Shown: piece by piece, positions 26,026 to 35,139 of the stretch
Numbering within the stretch: position 1 is the stretch's first letter
Layout: every line of letters begins with the position of its first letter
Origin: Chloroflexota bacterium
GTDB lineage: Bacteria > Chloroflexota > Anaerolineae > UBA2200
DNA length: 64,000 nucleotides
NCBI GenBank assembly: GCA_014360905.1
Contig: JACIWW010000008.1
Coordinates: 1-64,000 of the forward strand
Direction: 5' to 3'
Notes under the pieces: generated by a model
What the model was told of the DNA's origin: nothing
Databases searched by the model: none
Seen by the model: only the letters and a program-made list of their open reading frames with translations
Position numbers and translations under genes: made by a program

Positions 26026-27228
26026 TTACCAGCCCGGCATGAAGAGATGCAGAATCGAAATAAGGCAGCCCGGTGTGGGCGTTGGCGGTGTTGGTGGCGG
26101 TGCAAACGGTGTGTTCAAATGGGCCTGATAGGCGTCCGCACGTCCTTTGCCTTGTGCATTGGCATCCAACCCCAGGTCCTTCGCTGTGTTCATTAGCCGT
26201 TCTTTCAATTGCGACGGCGTTAAATCCGGAAAAGCTTCCAGCAGCAGAGCTACGATGCCCGTGCCGTGAGGCGTAGCCATACTGGTACCAGATGCTCGCG
26301 TGTACAGTGCATCTACGGGTGTACCCATGGTGGTACCTTGTGCACGGCAAGAAACAATGCCCACACCGGGCAGTAGAATATCTGGCTTCACTCGGCCATC
26401 GCTCGTGGGCCCACGCGCGGAAAAGTTAGCAATCGTACCTTGGTTGGAGCAGGCGCCTATGGTCAGCACCTTCCTGGCGCAGCCAGGAGGTCCGACGGTG
26501 GATGCACCTGGGCCATAGTTGCCCGCGGCCACACAAACCATTACACCTTGTTCTACTGCTGCGTCACAGGCAGTGGAAAGGGCATCTGTCCCATCGCAAG
26601 GCCCCACGCCACCCAGGGATAAATTGATAACCCTTACGTTCTGCTGTACTGCCCAATCCAGGCCAGATATCACCTCGCTCATGTAACCTGAGCCGTCGCC
26701 GTGCAACACCTTAGCAGCATAGATGCGTGCTTCGGGCGCAATCCCTTTATACGTATTGCCCGCACCCGCTGCAATGCCAGCCACGTGAGTGCCATGCCCA
26801 TTGTTATCACGCGGTCCTTCGCCGGTAAAATCCTCCATAGCGATAATGCGCCCGGCAAAATCGGGATGTCCGGGGTCAATACCCGTATCAACAATCGCAA
26901 TCGGCACATCGCGCCCGGTAAAGCCAGCTGCCCAGACCTGCGGAGCACGGATGAAAGGAGCCGAAGTGTCCAAGCAGGTACGCACAGGCAAGTCCGGCCA
27001 GATGTATTCCACTGCAGGATCAGTAGCAAGGGCTTGAATCTGCTCAGCAGAAGCACGCATCGCCGCTGCAGGGATGAGAAAGAAATGTCGTGCACGCGAG
27101 ATGCCCATCAAGGGCCGCGCGGTCAGAGCGATATGCTCTCGATATTTCACAATGATGCGATGCTCTTGCGGCGCTCCCGGAGCAGCCAGCGCGTCTGCTA
27201 GAGCAGGGGTTATTTTGTTTTCACTCAT
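26026..27228 (-). CDS. Subtilisin-like serine protease (S8)
   Basis: The 400-residue protease has the full triad: Asp in VDTGID, His in NNGHGTHVAG and Ser in ASGTSMATPH, with the oxyanion Asn in AAGNYG. Residues 20-85 look like an I9 prodomain (HRIIVKYREH to EYIWPD). No signal peptide is visible, so it may act inside the cell or leave by another route. The C-terminus is a Pro/Thr linker followed by GCLISILHLFMPGW, a short hydrophobic end not typical of subtilases. Its start overlaps the stop of an I9-like inhibitor gene by 4 nt. Confidence 0.93.
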   Translation of the reverse strand: MSENKITPALADALAAPGAPQEHRIIVKYREHIALTARPLMGISRARHFFLIPAAAMRASAEQIQALATDPAVEYIWPDLPVRTCLDTSAPFIRAPQVWAAGFTGRDVPIAIVDTGIDPGHPDFAGRIIAMEDFTGEGPRDNNGHGTHVAGIAAGAGNTYKGIAPEARIYAAKVLHGDGSGYMSEVISGLDWAVQQNVRVINLSLGGVGPCDGTDALSTACDAAVEQGVMVCVAAGNYGPGASTVGPPGCARKVLTIGACSNQGTIANFSARGPTSDGRVKPDILLPGVGIVSCRAQGTTMGTPVDALYTRASGTSMATPHGTGIVALLLEAFPDLTPSQLKERLMNTAKDLGLDANAQGKGRADAYQAHLNTPFAPPPTPPTPTPGCLISILHLFMPGW

Positions 27229-27524
27229 GTCTGCCTCCCTTGCTTTCCTTTTTCCGTTGCAATGTCATGCGCCTGAGCAAACACCTGGCGATCTTCCTCG
27301 ATTTTCTCTACCCAAGGCTCTTGCATAAGAGCCAAAGCCATCTCTGCGGTACAGGAAATAGCTACAGCGTTGATGAGGCGGAAAGAACGCAGCACAGGGA
27401 CGTTCAATTCAGACAGCCGTGTTCTCGCCTGTGCTATATCACCCGTAACATGCACAATGAGGCGTACAGTATCCTTCGGGCGTCCCTGTAACTTGGCCTC
27501 AAACGCTCGCTCTACTTTGCCCAT
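27225..27524 (-). CDS. Stand-alone I9-type subtilase inhibitor/propeptide-like protein
   Basis: The 99-residue protein resembles subtilisin propeptides: VRLIVHVTGD, a middle helix (ARTRLSELN), then VLRSFRLINAVAISCT and the edge EPWVEKIEEDRQVFA. Such proteins serve as folding chaperones and temporary inhibitors. It overlaps acpS by 26 bp at its start and the S8 protease by 4 bp at its end, so it is translationally coupled to the protease it probably controls. The protease has its own I9-like prodomain, so the cell would have one fused and one separate copy. Confidence 0.75.
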   Translation of the reverse strand: MGKVERAFEAKLQGRPKDTVRLIVHVTGDIAQARTRLSELNVPVLRSFRLINAVAISCTAEMALALMQEPWVEKIEEDRQVFAQAHDIATEKGKQGRQT

Positions 27525-27885
27525 TCTCGTCCGCCACTACAAAAGCTATAGCATAATCGCACGAATGCGATAGACTGATCGCAAACTCCCTCAGACCTAG
27601 CTCGTCAGCCCGAGCTGCCGCACGGCCATGCAAGCGGACCAATGGCTTGCCTCGTGCATCGGCCAACACTTCCATCTCGCACCATAACACTCCAGACAAC
27701 CCAGTCCCCAAGGCCTTGGAAATCGCTTCCTTAGCAGCAAAGCGTACTGCTAGTTCCGGCACCCGTCCTCGGCACAAAGCAAGCTCAGCAGGGGTGTATA
27801 TTCTGGTTAAGAAACGTCCCTGCCAGCGCGTGATCGCCCGCTGGATCCGCTCGATTTCCACAATGTCCACACCCACGCTGAGCAT
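27499..27885 (-). CDS. acpS: Holo-[acyl-carrier-protein] synthase
   Basis: The 128-residue enzyme transfers the 4'-phosphopantetheine arm from CoA to acyl carrier protein. Both family motifs are present: GVDIVEIERI (5-14), with the Mg-binding Asp, and RFAAKEAISKALG, with the catalytic Glu-Lys. Length is standard. It starts 9 nt after ugd and its 3' end overlaps the inhibitor gene by 26 bp; this tight packing has no obvious functional reason. Confidence 0.95.
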   Translation of the reverse strand: MLSVGVDIVEIERIQRAITRWQGRFLTRIYTPAELALCRGRVPELAVRFAAKEAISKALGTGLSGVLWCEMEVLADARGKPLVRLHGRAAARADELGLREFAISLSHSCDYAIAFVVADENGQSRASV

Positions 27886-27894
27886 CAGGAGTTC

Positions 27895-29214
27895 TCACAA
27901 GGGTTGTCCATTCGCGTCGTAGCCCCGGCCAACGCCGCGATAGATAAATCCCAATTGCCTCATCTTTTCAGGTTCGTAGATATTGCGCCCGTCAAAAAGC
28001 ACGCGTTGACGCATGGACTGGGCAATGCGCGCCATGTCCAGTTGCTTGAACTCATTCCATTCTGTGACCAGGATCAAAGCATCTGCACCCTCAGCCACTG
28101 CATAAGGATTATCACAATACGTCACATTGTTGAGGATCTTGCGCGCGTTGTTCATCGCCACTGGGTCATAGGCTTTTACCTGCGCCCCCTCATGCTGCAA
28201 CATGTGGATGATCTCGATAGAAGGGGCATCGCGCATGTCGTCCGTATTTGGCTTGAAGGAGAGCCCCAGAATACCGATGGTCTTACCGCGGAAATTGCCC
28301 AGGATCTCGCGCACTTTCTGGATGACGCGCTTGCGCTGATCGTAGTTGATCTCCATGACTGCACGCAGCATCTGCGGGTGACAGCCGTGTGTTGCTGCGA
28401 TATGGGCCAGAGCTTTGACATCCTTGGGGAAGCAAGAGCCGCCCCAGCCTACGCCTGCGCCGAGAAAGGCATGGCCAATGCGCTTGTCGCTGCCCATGCC
28501 TAGAGCCACTTCCTTTACATCTGCCCCAAGCGCCTCACAGATGTTCGCCATTTCATTGATAAACGAGATCTTGGTTGCTAGGAAGCAGTTCGAAGCGTAC
28601 TTGATCATCTCCGCGGTGCGCAAGTCGGTGATAATGGTGGGAGATTGTAATGGGGCATAGAGCTCGGCCACTTTCTCCGCTGCTTGCCGATTGGTTGAGC
28701 CAAGCACGATTCGGTCGGGGTTCATGAAATCATAAACAGCCGAGCCCTCGCGCAGGAATTCTGGGTTGGAAACGACAAAGAATTCCACATCGTTCACCTT
28801 GTATTCATTGATAATGTCGGCTACCCAGTCTCCTGTCCCAATGGGCACGGTGCTCTTGTTCACGATGATCACGGGCTTGACCAGCCTTTTGGCAATATCC
28901 TCTGCGCACTGGGTTACATGGGAAAGGTCGGCTTCCCCCTCGCTTCCAGAGGGCGTGCCCACGGCGATGAAAATAAACTCGGCATCACGCAACCCTTCAT
29001 CGTAGGAAATGGTGAAATCGAGGCGCTGTGCCTCATGGTTACGGCGGACCATTTCCTCCAGGCCGGGCTCGAAAATGGGCAATATGCCCTTCTTTAGTCG
29101 CTCTGCCTTCTCCTTATCGCGGTTGACGCAGATGACCTTGTTGCCCAAATCGGCCAGACATGCTCCAGTAACCAAGCCAACATAGCCTACGCCGATGACA
29201 CAAATGTTTTTCAT
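27895..29214 (-). CDS. ugd: UDP-glucose 6-dehydrogenase family protein
   Basis: The 439-residue enzyme oxidises a nucleotide sugar twice, with NAD, to the uronate. The N-terminal fold reads [18 protein letters not shown] (6-23), the catalytic Cys lies in [16 protein letters not shown], and the C-terminal domain has [16 protein letters not shown]. These features fit UDP-glucose rather than GDP-mannose dehydrogenase, although the two are close. Product UDP-glucuronate would feed polysaccharide synthesis. The gene is first in its run and has a near-consensus promoter. Confidence 0.92.
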   Translation of the reverse strand: MKNICVIGVGYVGLVTGACLADLGNKVICVNRDKEKAERLKKGILPIFEPGLEEMVRRNHEAQRLDFTISYDEGLRDAEFIFIAVGTPSGSEGEADLSHVTQCAEDIAKRLVKPVIIVNKSTVPIGTGDWVADIINEYKVNDVEFFVVSNPEFLREGSAVYDFMNPDRIVLGSTNRQAAEKVAELYAPLQSPTIITDLRTAEMIKYASNCFLATKISFINEMANICEALGADVKEVALGMGSDKRIGHAFLGAGVGWGGSCFPKDVKALAHIAATHGCHPQMLRAVMEINYDQRKRVIQKVREILGNFRGKTIGILGLSFKPNTDDMRDAPSIEIIHMLQHEGAQVKAYDPVAMNNARKILNNVTYCDNPYAVAEGADALILVTEWNEFKQLDMARIAQSMRQRVLFDGRNIYEPEKMRQLGFIYRGVGRGYDANGQPL

Positions 29215-29251
29215 GCAGTGGATTGCCTCCTCAGGTATATGGTAACATCAG

Positions 29252-29280
29252 AATATAGCATTGGAGAGAGAAATTGTCAA
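29252..29280 (-). promoter_or_regulatory. Promoter of ugd and the genes behind it
   Basis: On the minus strand TTGACA (29275-29280), a 17-bp spacer and TATATT (29252-29257). It is back-to-back with the promoter at 29304-29331. Confidence 0.85.
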
Positions 29281-29303
29281 AAACATAATAGGGGTGTGCA
29301 AGT

Positions 29304-29331
29304 TTGACAAGCGGCGTATTTGTTGTATAAT
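29304..29331 (+). promoter_or_regulatory. Promoter of the hybrid ABC import operon
   Basis: TTGACA (29304-29309), a 16-bp spacer and TATAAT (29326-29331). Predicted start near 29338, leaving a leader of about 440 nt before the first coding sequence. Confidence 0.88.
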
Positions 29332-29337
29332 TTTATC

Positions 29338-29777
29338 TCGAAACAGCGCTGTCTCTTTCGAGAGAGCACCCAATACCTGCTTTCACTGCAGTAAAGGGGA
29401 GGGTCCCCTCTTGATTCAGGAGCTCTCTTCGTGAAGAGTAGATGAGGCTCGTATGTCGTTGGTGACATGCGTGTAGGTGCCTGTACAGGCTCTGCGGCGA
29501 GCCAAGCTCTCCTGGAAGGAGTTCAGCGCTTTTTGGTTCTCGTTATGGATTGAACCAAAAAGCGCGGGATGTGGTGAAAAATAAAAAGATATACGGTACT
29601 TCTTCCGCTTTGTGAGGAGTTTCATTTTACCTGTGCCTTTGACAAGGCAGCCAAATAACTCAAAGGAGGTGATTCTGCCTTAGCCAATCCAGGTAAACCG
29701 CTGGGCTGTTGACACGGGGGTGGGTTCCCTTGGTTTTCAGCCAGTGAACTATTGATCAAGCAAGAAGGAGGGCAATT
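29338..29777 (+). ncRNA. Long structured leader RNA, class not recognised
   Basis: No gene is seen between the promoter and 29778, but many stems are. They include AGGGGA/TCCCCT (29395-29409); CAGGAG (about 29417-29422) closing with CTCCTG (about 29509-29514) around the hairpin CTCTTCGTGAAGAG; and a GGCTCG/CGAGCC arm carrying TGTC/GACA and the palindrome GCCTGTACAGGC. A perfect 14-bp hairpin (29526-29539 with 29552-29565, loop 12 nt) follows, then TGCCTT/AAGGCA near 29633-29650. I compared it by eye with T-box, lysine, SAM, glycine, cobalamin and c-di-AMP elements and found no match. It may be an unknown riboswitch or attenuator for the transporter operon. Confidence 0.5.
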
Positions 29778-32120
29778 GTGAAAAGCAAGGTTTGGACTCT
29801 CATCGCTGTTTTCGTGGTGATTAGCATGGTACTGGCATCCTGCCGTCCGGCAGCCACGCCAACACCGACACCTAAGCCGCCGCCAACGCCAGTGCCACCA
29901 ACTGCTACACCAAAGCCCAAGCTCAAGATTACGGTGGCCACTGATGCCACTTGGCCGCCATTTGAGTATGTGGACGAAACAACCAAAGAGTTTGTGGGCT
30001 TTGACATTGACCTGATGAAGGCCATTGCCGAGGCGGCTGGCTTTGAGGTGGAATTCGTCAATGTCGCTTGGGATCCCCTGTTGGCTGGCATGGCCACAGG
30101 CCAATACGATGCTGCCATCTCTGCTATGACCATCACAGAGGAGCGCGCAAAGCAGTTTGACTTCTCCGAACCCTACTACAATGCAGGACAGCTTATTGCT
30201 GTGCGCATTGATGATACTCGCATCAAAGGGCCAGCAGACCTGGCGGGCAAAGTAGTGGGTGCTCAGCTCGGCACAACCGGCGCTATGGAAGTGGAAAAAA
30301 TCGCCGGTGCCACGCTCAAAAATTATGACACCATTGACCAAGCTTTCCTGGATCTCATCAATGGCCAGATTGACGCGGTGGTAGCGGATAACCCATTGGT
30401 GGCTGGCTATGTAGGGAAATACGCGGGTAAGATCAAGAGCGTCGGCGAACCCTTCACCGAGGAATTCTACGGCATTGCGGTGAAAAAGAACGCACCAGAG
30501 ATCCTGGAAGCCATCAACAAGGGCCTCAAGGCAGTGAAGGAGAAGGGCCTCATTGCTCAGCTCGAGGAGAAATGGGTCAAAGCAGCAGCACCTGCGCCAG
30601 CGCCAACGCCTGAAGCGGCTTGTGTATTAAAATCCGTGGAGAAGGTGGATGACTACACCGTTAGGTTCACCTTCCATCGCCCCCATGCTCCCTTCCTGGC
30701 ACAGTTGGCTTCAGCCATGATGCCCATGGTCAGCCCTGCGGCAGTGATGAAGTACATGGACGAGAGCTTCCGGAACCCAGTGGGCACAGGGCCGATGAAG
30801 TTCGTAGAGTGGAAGCCCGAAGATACCATCACCATTGTACGCAACGACGATTACTGGAGCGAAAAAGCCAAGCTGCAGAAGATGGTCTTCCGCGTCATCA
30901 AAGAGGACACCGCCCGGCTTCTGGAACTGCAGGCAGGGACGATTGACGGTGCTGACAGCATTCGGCCTGACGACATCCCCGTGGTCAGGGCAGATCCGAA
31001 CCTGCAACTGTACCTACGTCCGGCATTCACCATCGGCTACCTGGGGATGAACACAGACCGCGAACCCTTCAACAAACTCGAAGTACGACAGGCCATCAAC
31101 CATGCCATTGACAAGCAGGCCATTGTCAACGCTGTTGCACCCGAGACCGGACAGCCAGCGAAGGAATACCTGCCGCCATTGATGTGGGGCTATAATGACG
31201 AGATTGTGGACTATGAGTACAACCCTACCAAGGCTAAGGAACTGCTGGCCAAAGCTGGTTATCCCGAAGGTTTTGAGTTGTACTTGTGGTATCTACCGGT
31301 GCGCCGCTCCTACTACCCCGAGGCCAAGCTAATCGCCGAAATTATACAGAGCCAACTCAAAGCTATCGGCATTAACTGCCGCCTGGTAACTTACGACTGG
31401 GGTACTTACTTGTACAAGATCCGCCATGATGAGGCAGATCTGTGGATGCTGGGCTGGATGTCCGACTTTGGCGATCCGGACAACAACCTATTCACCTTCT
31501 TCAGCGGCTCCACCGACAGCTGGGCCAAAGGGCCGCCTGACAAGGAGCTGTATGACCTCTTAGTCAAGGCCAGGTCTGAGCCTGATATCGCCAAGCGCAC
31601 TGAGCTGTATAAGCAAGCCAACCAGCGTATCCATGACATCGCTCTGGGTGTACCGGTGATGCACAATGCGGGTGCCTTTGCCGCCAAGAAGGAAGTTAAA
31701 GGCATCGTGCCTGATCCCTTCTATCTAGAGTATTGGTGGGATATCGAGACTCCTACCGGTACCTTCATCTGGGGGCGAGCTGGCGATGCAGTCGGCCTGG
31801 ATGCCTGGGATGAGACCGATGGCGAATCCTTCATGGTTACGAACCAGATCTTCGAGGGTCTGTATGCCCGGAAGCCCGGAGCGACGGAAATCGAGCCAAA
31901 ACTAGCGGATGGGATGCCTGAAGTTTCCGCCGATGGCTTGGTGTGGACGATCAAACTCAAGAAGGGCATCAAGTTCCACGATGGAACGGACTTTAATGCT
32001 GATGCGGTAATCTTTAATATCGAGCGGGCCTGGGATCCGGACCATCCTTATCGCAATACCGCCCACACCAATGAATATGTCTACTTTGCCGACTTCTTCG
32101 GCGGATTCAAGGGAGAATAA
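29778..32120 (+). CDS. Double substrate-binding lipoprotein: SBP_bac_3 fused to a circularly permuted SBP_bac_5
   Basis: The 780-residue lipoprotein (lipobox LASC, Cys22; Pro/Thr spacer 24-46) begins with a complete amino-acid-binding domain (about 48-268: TWPPFEYVDE, FVGFDIDLMKAIA, DFSEPYY). After an Ala/Pro linker (269-280) comes a peptide-binding SBP_bac_5 domain in the wrong order. Residues 281-652 are its middle and C-terminal parts (VDDYTVRFTFHRP, NPVGTGPMKFVEWKPED, EVRQAINHAIDK, VTYDWGTYLYK). Residues 660-780 are its N-terminal part (GDAVGLDAWDETDGES, EVSADGLVWTIKLKKG, KFHDGTDFNADAVIF) and end at GGFKGE. In ordinary members GGFKGE leads directly into the segment found at 281. All junctions are in frame. 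A misassembly is possible. It heads an operon with permeases for both domain types. Confidence 0.85.
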   Translation: MKSKVWTLIAVFVVISMVLASCRPAATPTPTPKPPPTPVPPTATPKPKLKITVATDATWPPFEYVDETTKEFVGFDIDLMKAIAEAAGFEVEFVNVAWDPLLAGMATGQYDAAISAMTITEERAKQFDFSEPYYNAGQLIAVRIDDTRIKGPADLAGKVVGAQLGTTGAMEVEKIAGATLKNYDTIDQAFLDLINGQIDAVVADNPLVAGYVGKYAGKIKSVGEPFTEEFYGIAVKKNAPEILEAINKGLKAVKEKGLIAQLEEKWVKAAAPAPAPTPEAACVLKSVEKVDDYTVRFTFHRPHAPFLAQLASAMMPMVSPAAVMKYMDESFRNPVGTGPMKFVEWKPEDTITIVRNDDYWSEKAKLQKMVFRVIKEDTARLLELQAGTIDGADSIRPDDIPVVRADPNLQLYLRPAFTIGYLGMNTDREPFNKLEVRQAINHAIDKQAIVNAVAPETGQPAKEYLPPLMWGYNDEIVDYEYNPTKAKELLAKAGYPEGFELYLWYLPVRRSYYPEAKLIAEIIQSQLKAIGINCRLVTYDWGTYLYKIRHDEADLWMLGWMSDFGDPDNNLFTFFSGSTDSWAKGPPDKELYDLLVKARSEPDIAKRTELYKQANQRIHDIALGVPVMHNAGAFAAKKEVKGIVPDPFYLEYWWDIETPTGTFIWGRAGDAVGLDAWDETDGESFMVTNQIFEGLYARKPGATEIEPKLADGMPEVSADGLVWTIKLKKGIKFHDGTDFNADAVIFNIERAWDPDHPYRNTAHTNEYVYFADFFGGFKGE

Positions 32121-32142
32121 GTTCATCCGGTTCTAAATCCTA

Positions 32143-32177
32143 CCACAGTGCAGGGAGAGTATTTCCCTGCACTGTGG
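32143..32177 (+). other. Strong intercistronic hairpin after the binding-protein gene
   Basis: CCACAGTGCAGGGA (32143-32156) pairs perfectly with TCCCTGCACTGTGG (32164-32177), loop 7 nt, without a T-run. Such hairpins after binding-protein genes commonly protect the upstream mRNA so that the binding protein exceeds the permeases. Confidence 0.75.
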
Positions 32178-32197
32178 CCTGATAAGAGGGCAGACAT

Positions 32198-33277
32198 TTG
32201 ACTCGCTATATCATCCAGCGTTTGATACTATTGGTTTTCGTTCTATTGGGGATTTCCGTCATCACTTTCACCATGATGCACCTCGTGCCAGGCACTCCGG
32301 CTGATGTGATGTTGGGAGAGCATGCCACGGACGAGAAAGTAGCACGCTTCAGGAAAGCGTACGGCCTTGATGATCCCATCCCCGTGCAATACCTGCGCTA
32401 TCTCGGCAAAATTGCGCGCGGTGATTTTGGACGCTCTGTGCGTACCAATTTCCTGGTCACGGAAGAATTGGCCCAGCGTTTGCCGGCCACGGTAGAGCTG
32501 ACTGTTGGCGCCATGCTTGTGGCTTGCTTGATTGGCATTCCTGCCGGCATCCTCGCTGCTTATCACCACAATTCATTTTTCGATTTAATTACCATGGTTG
32601 GTAGCCTGATCGGCGTTTCTATGCCGGTTTTCTGGCTCGGTCTGGTCTTGAGTTATATTTTTGGTTTCCGACTCCATGTACTTCCTCCTTCAGCACGCCT
32701 GACAGTGGGAGTAGAATTGCCTACTATCACAGAAGTCTATAACCTTCGCACTATCTTTACGGGTTCCTTTGGCAACAAGATCATAGCATTCAGCGATTTC
32801 CTTTCGAATTTCTATGTTTTCACTGCCCTAGTCACTGGCAATCCAGAAGCTTTGATAGATGCCTTGAAGCATCTCATCCTTCCTTCTCTAGCTCTGGGGA
32901 CGATCCCTATGGCGAATATCGCCCGCATGACCCGTAGCAGCCTGCTCGAAGTCTTGGGCCAGGACTATATTCGCACTGCCCGGGCTAAGGGACTTCCGGA
33001 ACGAATGGTGATCTTGGTACATGCCTTGAAGAACGCCTTTTTGCCCATCATCACCGTCATTGGCCTCTTATTGGGTGGCCTCTTGGGAGGTGCTATCCTG
33101 ACAGAGACCATCTTCTCCTGGCCTGGTATGGGCCGCCTGGTAGTGGACCGCGTCCTAGCCCGTGACTATCCAGCCGTGCAAGGTGGTGTCATGGTGATTG
33201 CGTTATTATTTGTGCTGCTCAATCTTTTAGTGGATATATCCTATGCCTACCTTGATCCTCGCATCCGTTATGAGTAG
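32198..33277 (+). CDS. Peptide/nickel-type ABC permease, DppB-like
   Basis: The 359-residue membrane protein starts at a TTG preceded by AGAGGG. It shows the DppB/OppB N-terminus (RYIIQRLILLVFVLLGISVITF and VPGTPAD) and the ATPase-coupling loop with RMTRSSLLEVLGQDYIRTARAKGL. An insertion at about 170-215 between helices makes it longer than the usual 310-340 residues. It would pair with the following DppC-like permease for the SBP_bac_5 part of the upstream protein. No DppD/DppF ATPases are found in the operon. Confidence 0.92.
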   Translation: MTRYIIQRLILLVFVLLGISVITFTMMHLVPGTPADVMLGEHATDEKVARFRKAYGLDDPIPVQYLRYLGKIARGDFGRSVRTNFLVTEELAQRLPATVELTVGAMLVACLIGIPAGILAAYHHNSFFDLITMVGSLIGVSMPVFWLGLVLSYIFGFRLHVLPPSARLTVGVELPTITEVYNLRTIFTGSFGNKIIAFSDFLSNFYVFTALVTGNPEALIDALKHLILPSLALGTIPMANIARMTRSSLLEVLGQDYIRTARAKGLPERMVILVHALKNAFLPIITVIGLLLGGLLGGAILTETIFSWPGMGRLVVDRVLARDYPAVQGGVMVIALLFVLLNLLVDISYAYLDPRIRYE

Positions 33278-33328
33278 AATGTTATTCCACGTCCTTGGCA
33301 CTAATTACGCTTTGTTGAGAAGGCACAA

Positions 33329-34231
33329 ATGAGATCAGCAAGCCTGCAAGAACTGAGTTCTACTACCTTCCAATTAGAAAAACGAGTTCCAACCAATCTG
33401 TGGCAGGATGCGTTACGCCGATTGTTGCGGAACAAGTTAGCTGTTGTGGGCATGTTGATTCTAGCTGTTTTTTTGCTCTGTGCACTATTTGCTCCCCTCT
33501 TAGCCCCGTACGATCCATTGGAACAAAGGTTAGTTTTGCGTCGTCAGCCCCCTTCACAACAGTATCCCTTTGGCCTGGATGATTTGGGCCGCGACATTTT
33601 GAGCCGCATTATCTTTGGGGCACAGGTCTCTTTGCGTGTAGGAGTGCTTTCAGTTAGCCTGGCCATTATCCTTGGTACTTTGTTGGGCCTTGTATCTGGC
33701 TACTTGGGAGGTTGGGCCGACAACCTAATCATGCGCTTTATGGATATTGCGTTGGCTTTTCCTGCCATGCTGTTGGCTATCGCCATTGTGGCTATCCTGG
33801 GGCCTGGCCTGATGAATATGTTGATTGCCATTGCCCTTGTTTCTATCCCTACTTATGCTCGCTTAGTCCGCTCTCAAGTGCTATCTGTCAAAGCACAGGA
33901 TTATATCCTAGCTGCACGGGCGATTGGTGTAACCCACAGCCGTATACTCTTTCGCAACATCCTGCCCAATTCTATCACTCCCATTATTGTTCAGGGCACG
34001 TTAGGCATAGCTACAGCCATCCTGGATGCGGCTGGCCTCAGTTTTCTGGGGCTAGGGGCTCAACCCCCCACGCCGGAGTGGGGAGCTATGTTGGGTGAGG
34101 GCAGGTTTTCCATGTTTACTGCTCCTCACATTATCATTTTCCCTGGTATAGCGATTATGCTCACTGTTTTGGGGTTCAATCTGCTGGGCGATGGCCTGCG
34201 CGATGCCCTGGACCCACGCCTGCGCATGTAG
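33329..34231 (+). CDS. Peptide/nickel-type ABC permease, DppC-like
   Basis: The 300-residue membrane protein has the OppC/DppC N-terminal hairpin (LRRLLRNKLAVVGMLILAVFLLCALFAPLLAPYDP), then FGLDDLGRDILSRIIFGAQVSL and the coupling loop RSQVLSVKAQDYILAARAIGV. It forms the second half of the permease pair with the DppB-like protein 51 nt upstream. The usual peptide-transporter ATPases do not follow; an amino-acid permease comes next instead. Confidence 0.92.
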   Translation: MRSASLQELSSTTFQLEKRVPTNLWQDALRRLLRNKLAVVGMLILAVFLLCALFAPLLAPYDPLEQRLVLRRQPPSQQYPFGLDDLGRDILSRIIFGAQVSLRVGVLSVSLAIILGTLLGLVSGYLGGWADNLIMRFMDIALAFPAMLLAIAIVAILGPGLMNMLIAIALVSIPTYARLVRSQVLSVKAQDYILAARAIGVTHSRILFRNILPNSITPIIVQGTLGIATAILDAAGLSFLGLGAQPPTPEWGAMLGEGRFSMFTAPHIIIFPGIAIMLTVLGFNLLGDGLRDALDPRLRM

Positions 34232-34293
34232 AGCTAGCCGATTGCTGCAGTTCTAGCTACCTTCATTCATGCGGGAATGAGGAAACTTTTATC

Positions 34294-35139
34294 ATGACAT
34301 ACAAAGAGATTCGTGCGAATACTAAAACGCTCACTTCTACCGAAGAGACCAAGCCTATTTGGCAACGAATAGACCGCTGGTGGCTGCTATTTATCAGCGT
34401 GGTGCTCATTACCCTGTTTTTGATCAGCAGCAAGCCAGATCCGTATCGGCGCATCTTCGTCTTCCTCGAAGATGGCGTCCGCGTGACCATGAGCATTACG
34501 GTGTTATCTTTTTTATTGATACTTTTGGTAGGACTGATCGGCGGGCTGGGGCGCATAGCCAAGAATCCTCTTATCAAAGGGATCGCCTCGATATACGTTG
34601 AGGTTATTCGTGGCATACCGCTTTTGGTACAACTCTTGTTCATCTATTATGCCTCTCCTATCTTACTGCGAGATGTTGGGATAAAACTGATAGGCGCCTG
34701 GCCGAGTTTTGCCCATAGGTTAATCAATATCAAATTGAATCCCTTTGGAGCGGCTGTAGCAGGCCTGACTATCTGTTACGGAGCGTACATGTCGGAGATC
34801 TTCCGTGCTGGTATCGAATCCATTCCCAAAGGGCAAATGGAAGCGGCACGCTCGTTGGGGATGAGTTATTTTCAGGCTATGCGCTACATCATCTTGCCCC
34901 AAGCTGTACGCATTATTTTGCCACCCGTAGGCAACGAATTTGTAGCGCTGTTGAAGGACTCTTCGCTGGTCTCGGTCGTAGCCGTCGCCGACATGACGCG
35001 TAGAGGGCGCGAGTTTATGGCCAGTACTTTTCTGGCTCTTGAAACCTGGATGATGGTGGCGCTGTTGTATTTAGTCATGACCCTGTTTCTCTCTCGTATT
35101 GTAGCCTATCTAGAGAGGAAGACGACTTTTGTCCGATAA
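34294..35139 (+). CDS. Polar amino-acid ABC permease (HisM/GlnP-like)
   Basis: The 281-residue membrane protein has an extra N-terminal helix (WWLLFISVVLITLFLI) and then the HisMQ-type permease: GVRVTMSITVLSFLLILLVG, IYVEVIRGIPLLVQL and the coupling motif EAARSLGMSYFQAMRYIILPQA. A 25-residue insertion sits after VQLLFIYYASPIL. It should serve the SBP_bac_3 half of the fused binding protein together with the next gene, as a homodimer. Its 3' end overlaps the ATPase gene by 11 nt. Confidence 0.92.
   Translation: MTYKEIRANTKTLTSTEETKPIWQRIDRWWLLFISVVLITLFLISSKPDPYRRIFVFLEDGVRVTMSITVLSFLLILLVGLIGGLGRIAKNPLIKGIASIYVEVIRGIPLLVQLLFIYYASPILLRDVGIKLIGAWPSFAHRLINIKLNPFGAAVAGLTICYGAYMSEIFRAGIESIPKGQMEAARSLGMSYFQAMRYIILPQAVRIILPPVGNEFVALLKDSSLVSVVAVADMTRRGREFMASTFLALETWMMVALLYLVMTLFLSRIVAYLERKTTFVR

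Noticed and set aside
27904-28503. Plus-strand frame antisense to ugd
   Set aside because: It is a shadow of a conserved coding region, without ribosome binding site or domain.
29338-29640. T-box or lysine riboswitch in the transporter leader
   Set aside because: No GGTGG-ACC T-box core and none of the conserved lysine-aptamer segments are present; kept only as an unclassified structured leader.
29622-30341. Minus-strand frame over the binding-protein gene start
   Set aside because: Composition reflects the reverse of the Pro/Thr spacer; the plus-strand gene is strongly supported.
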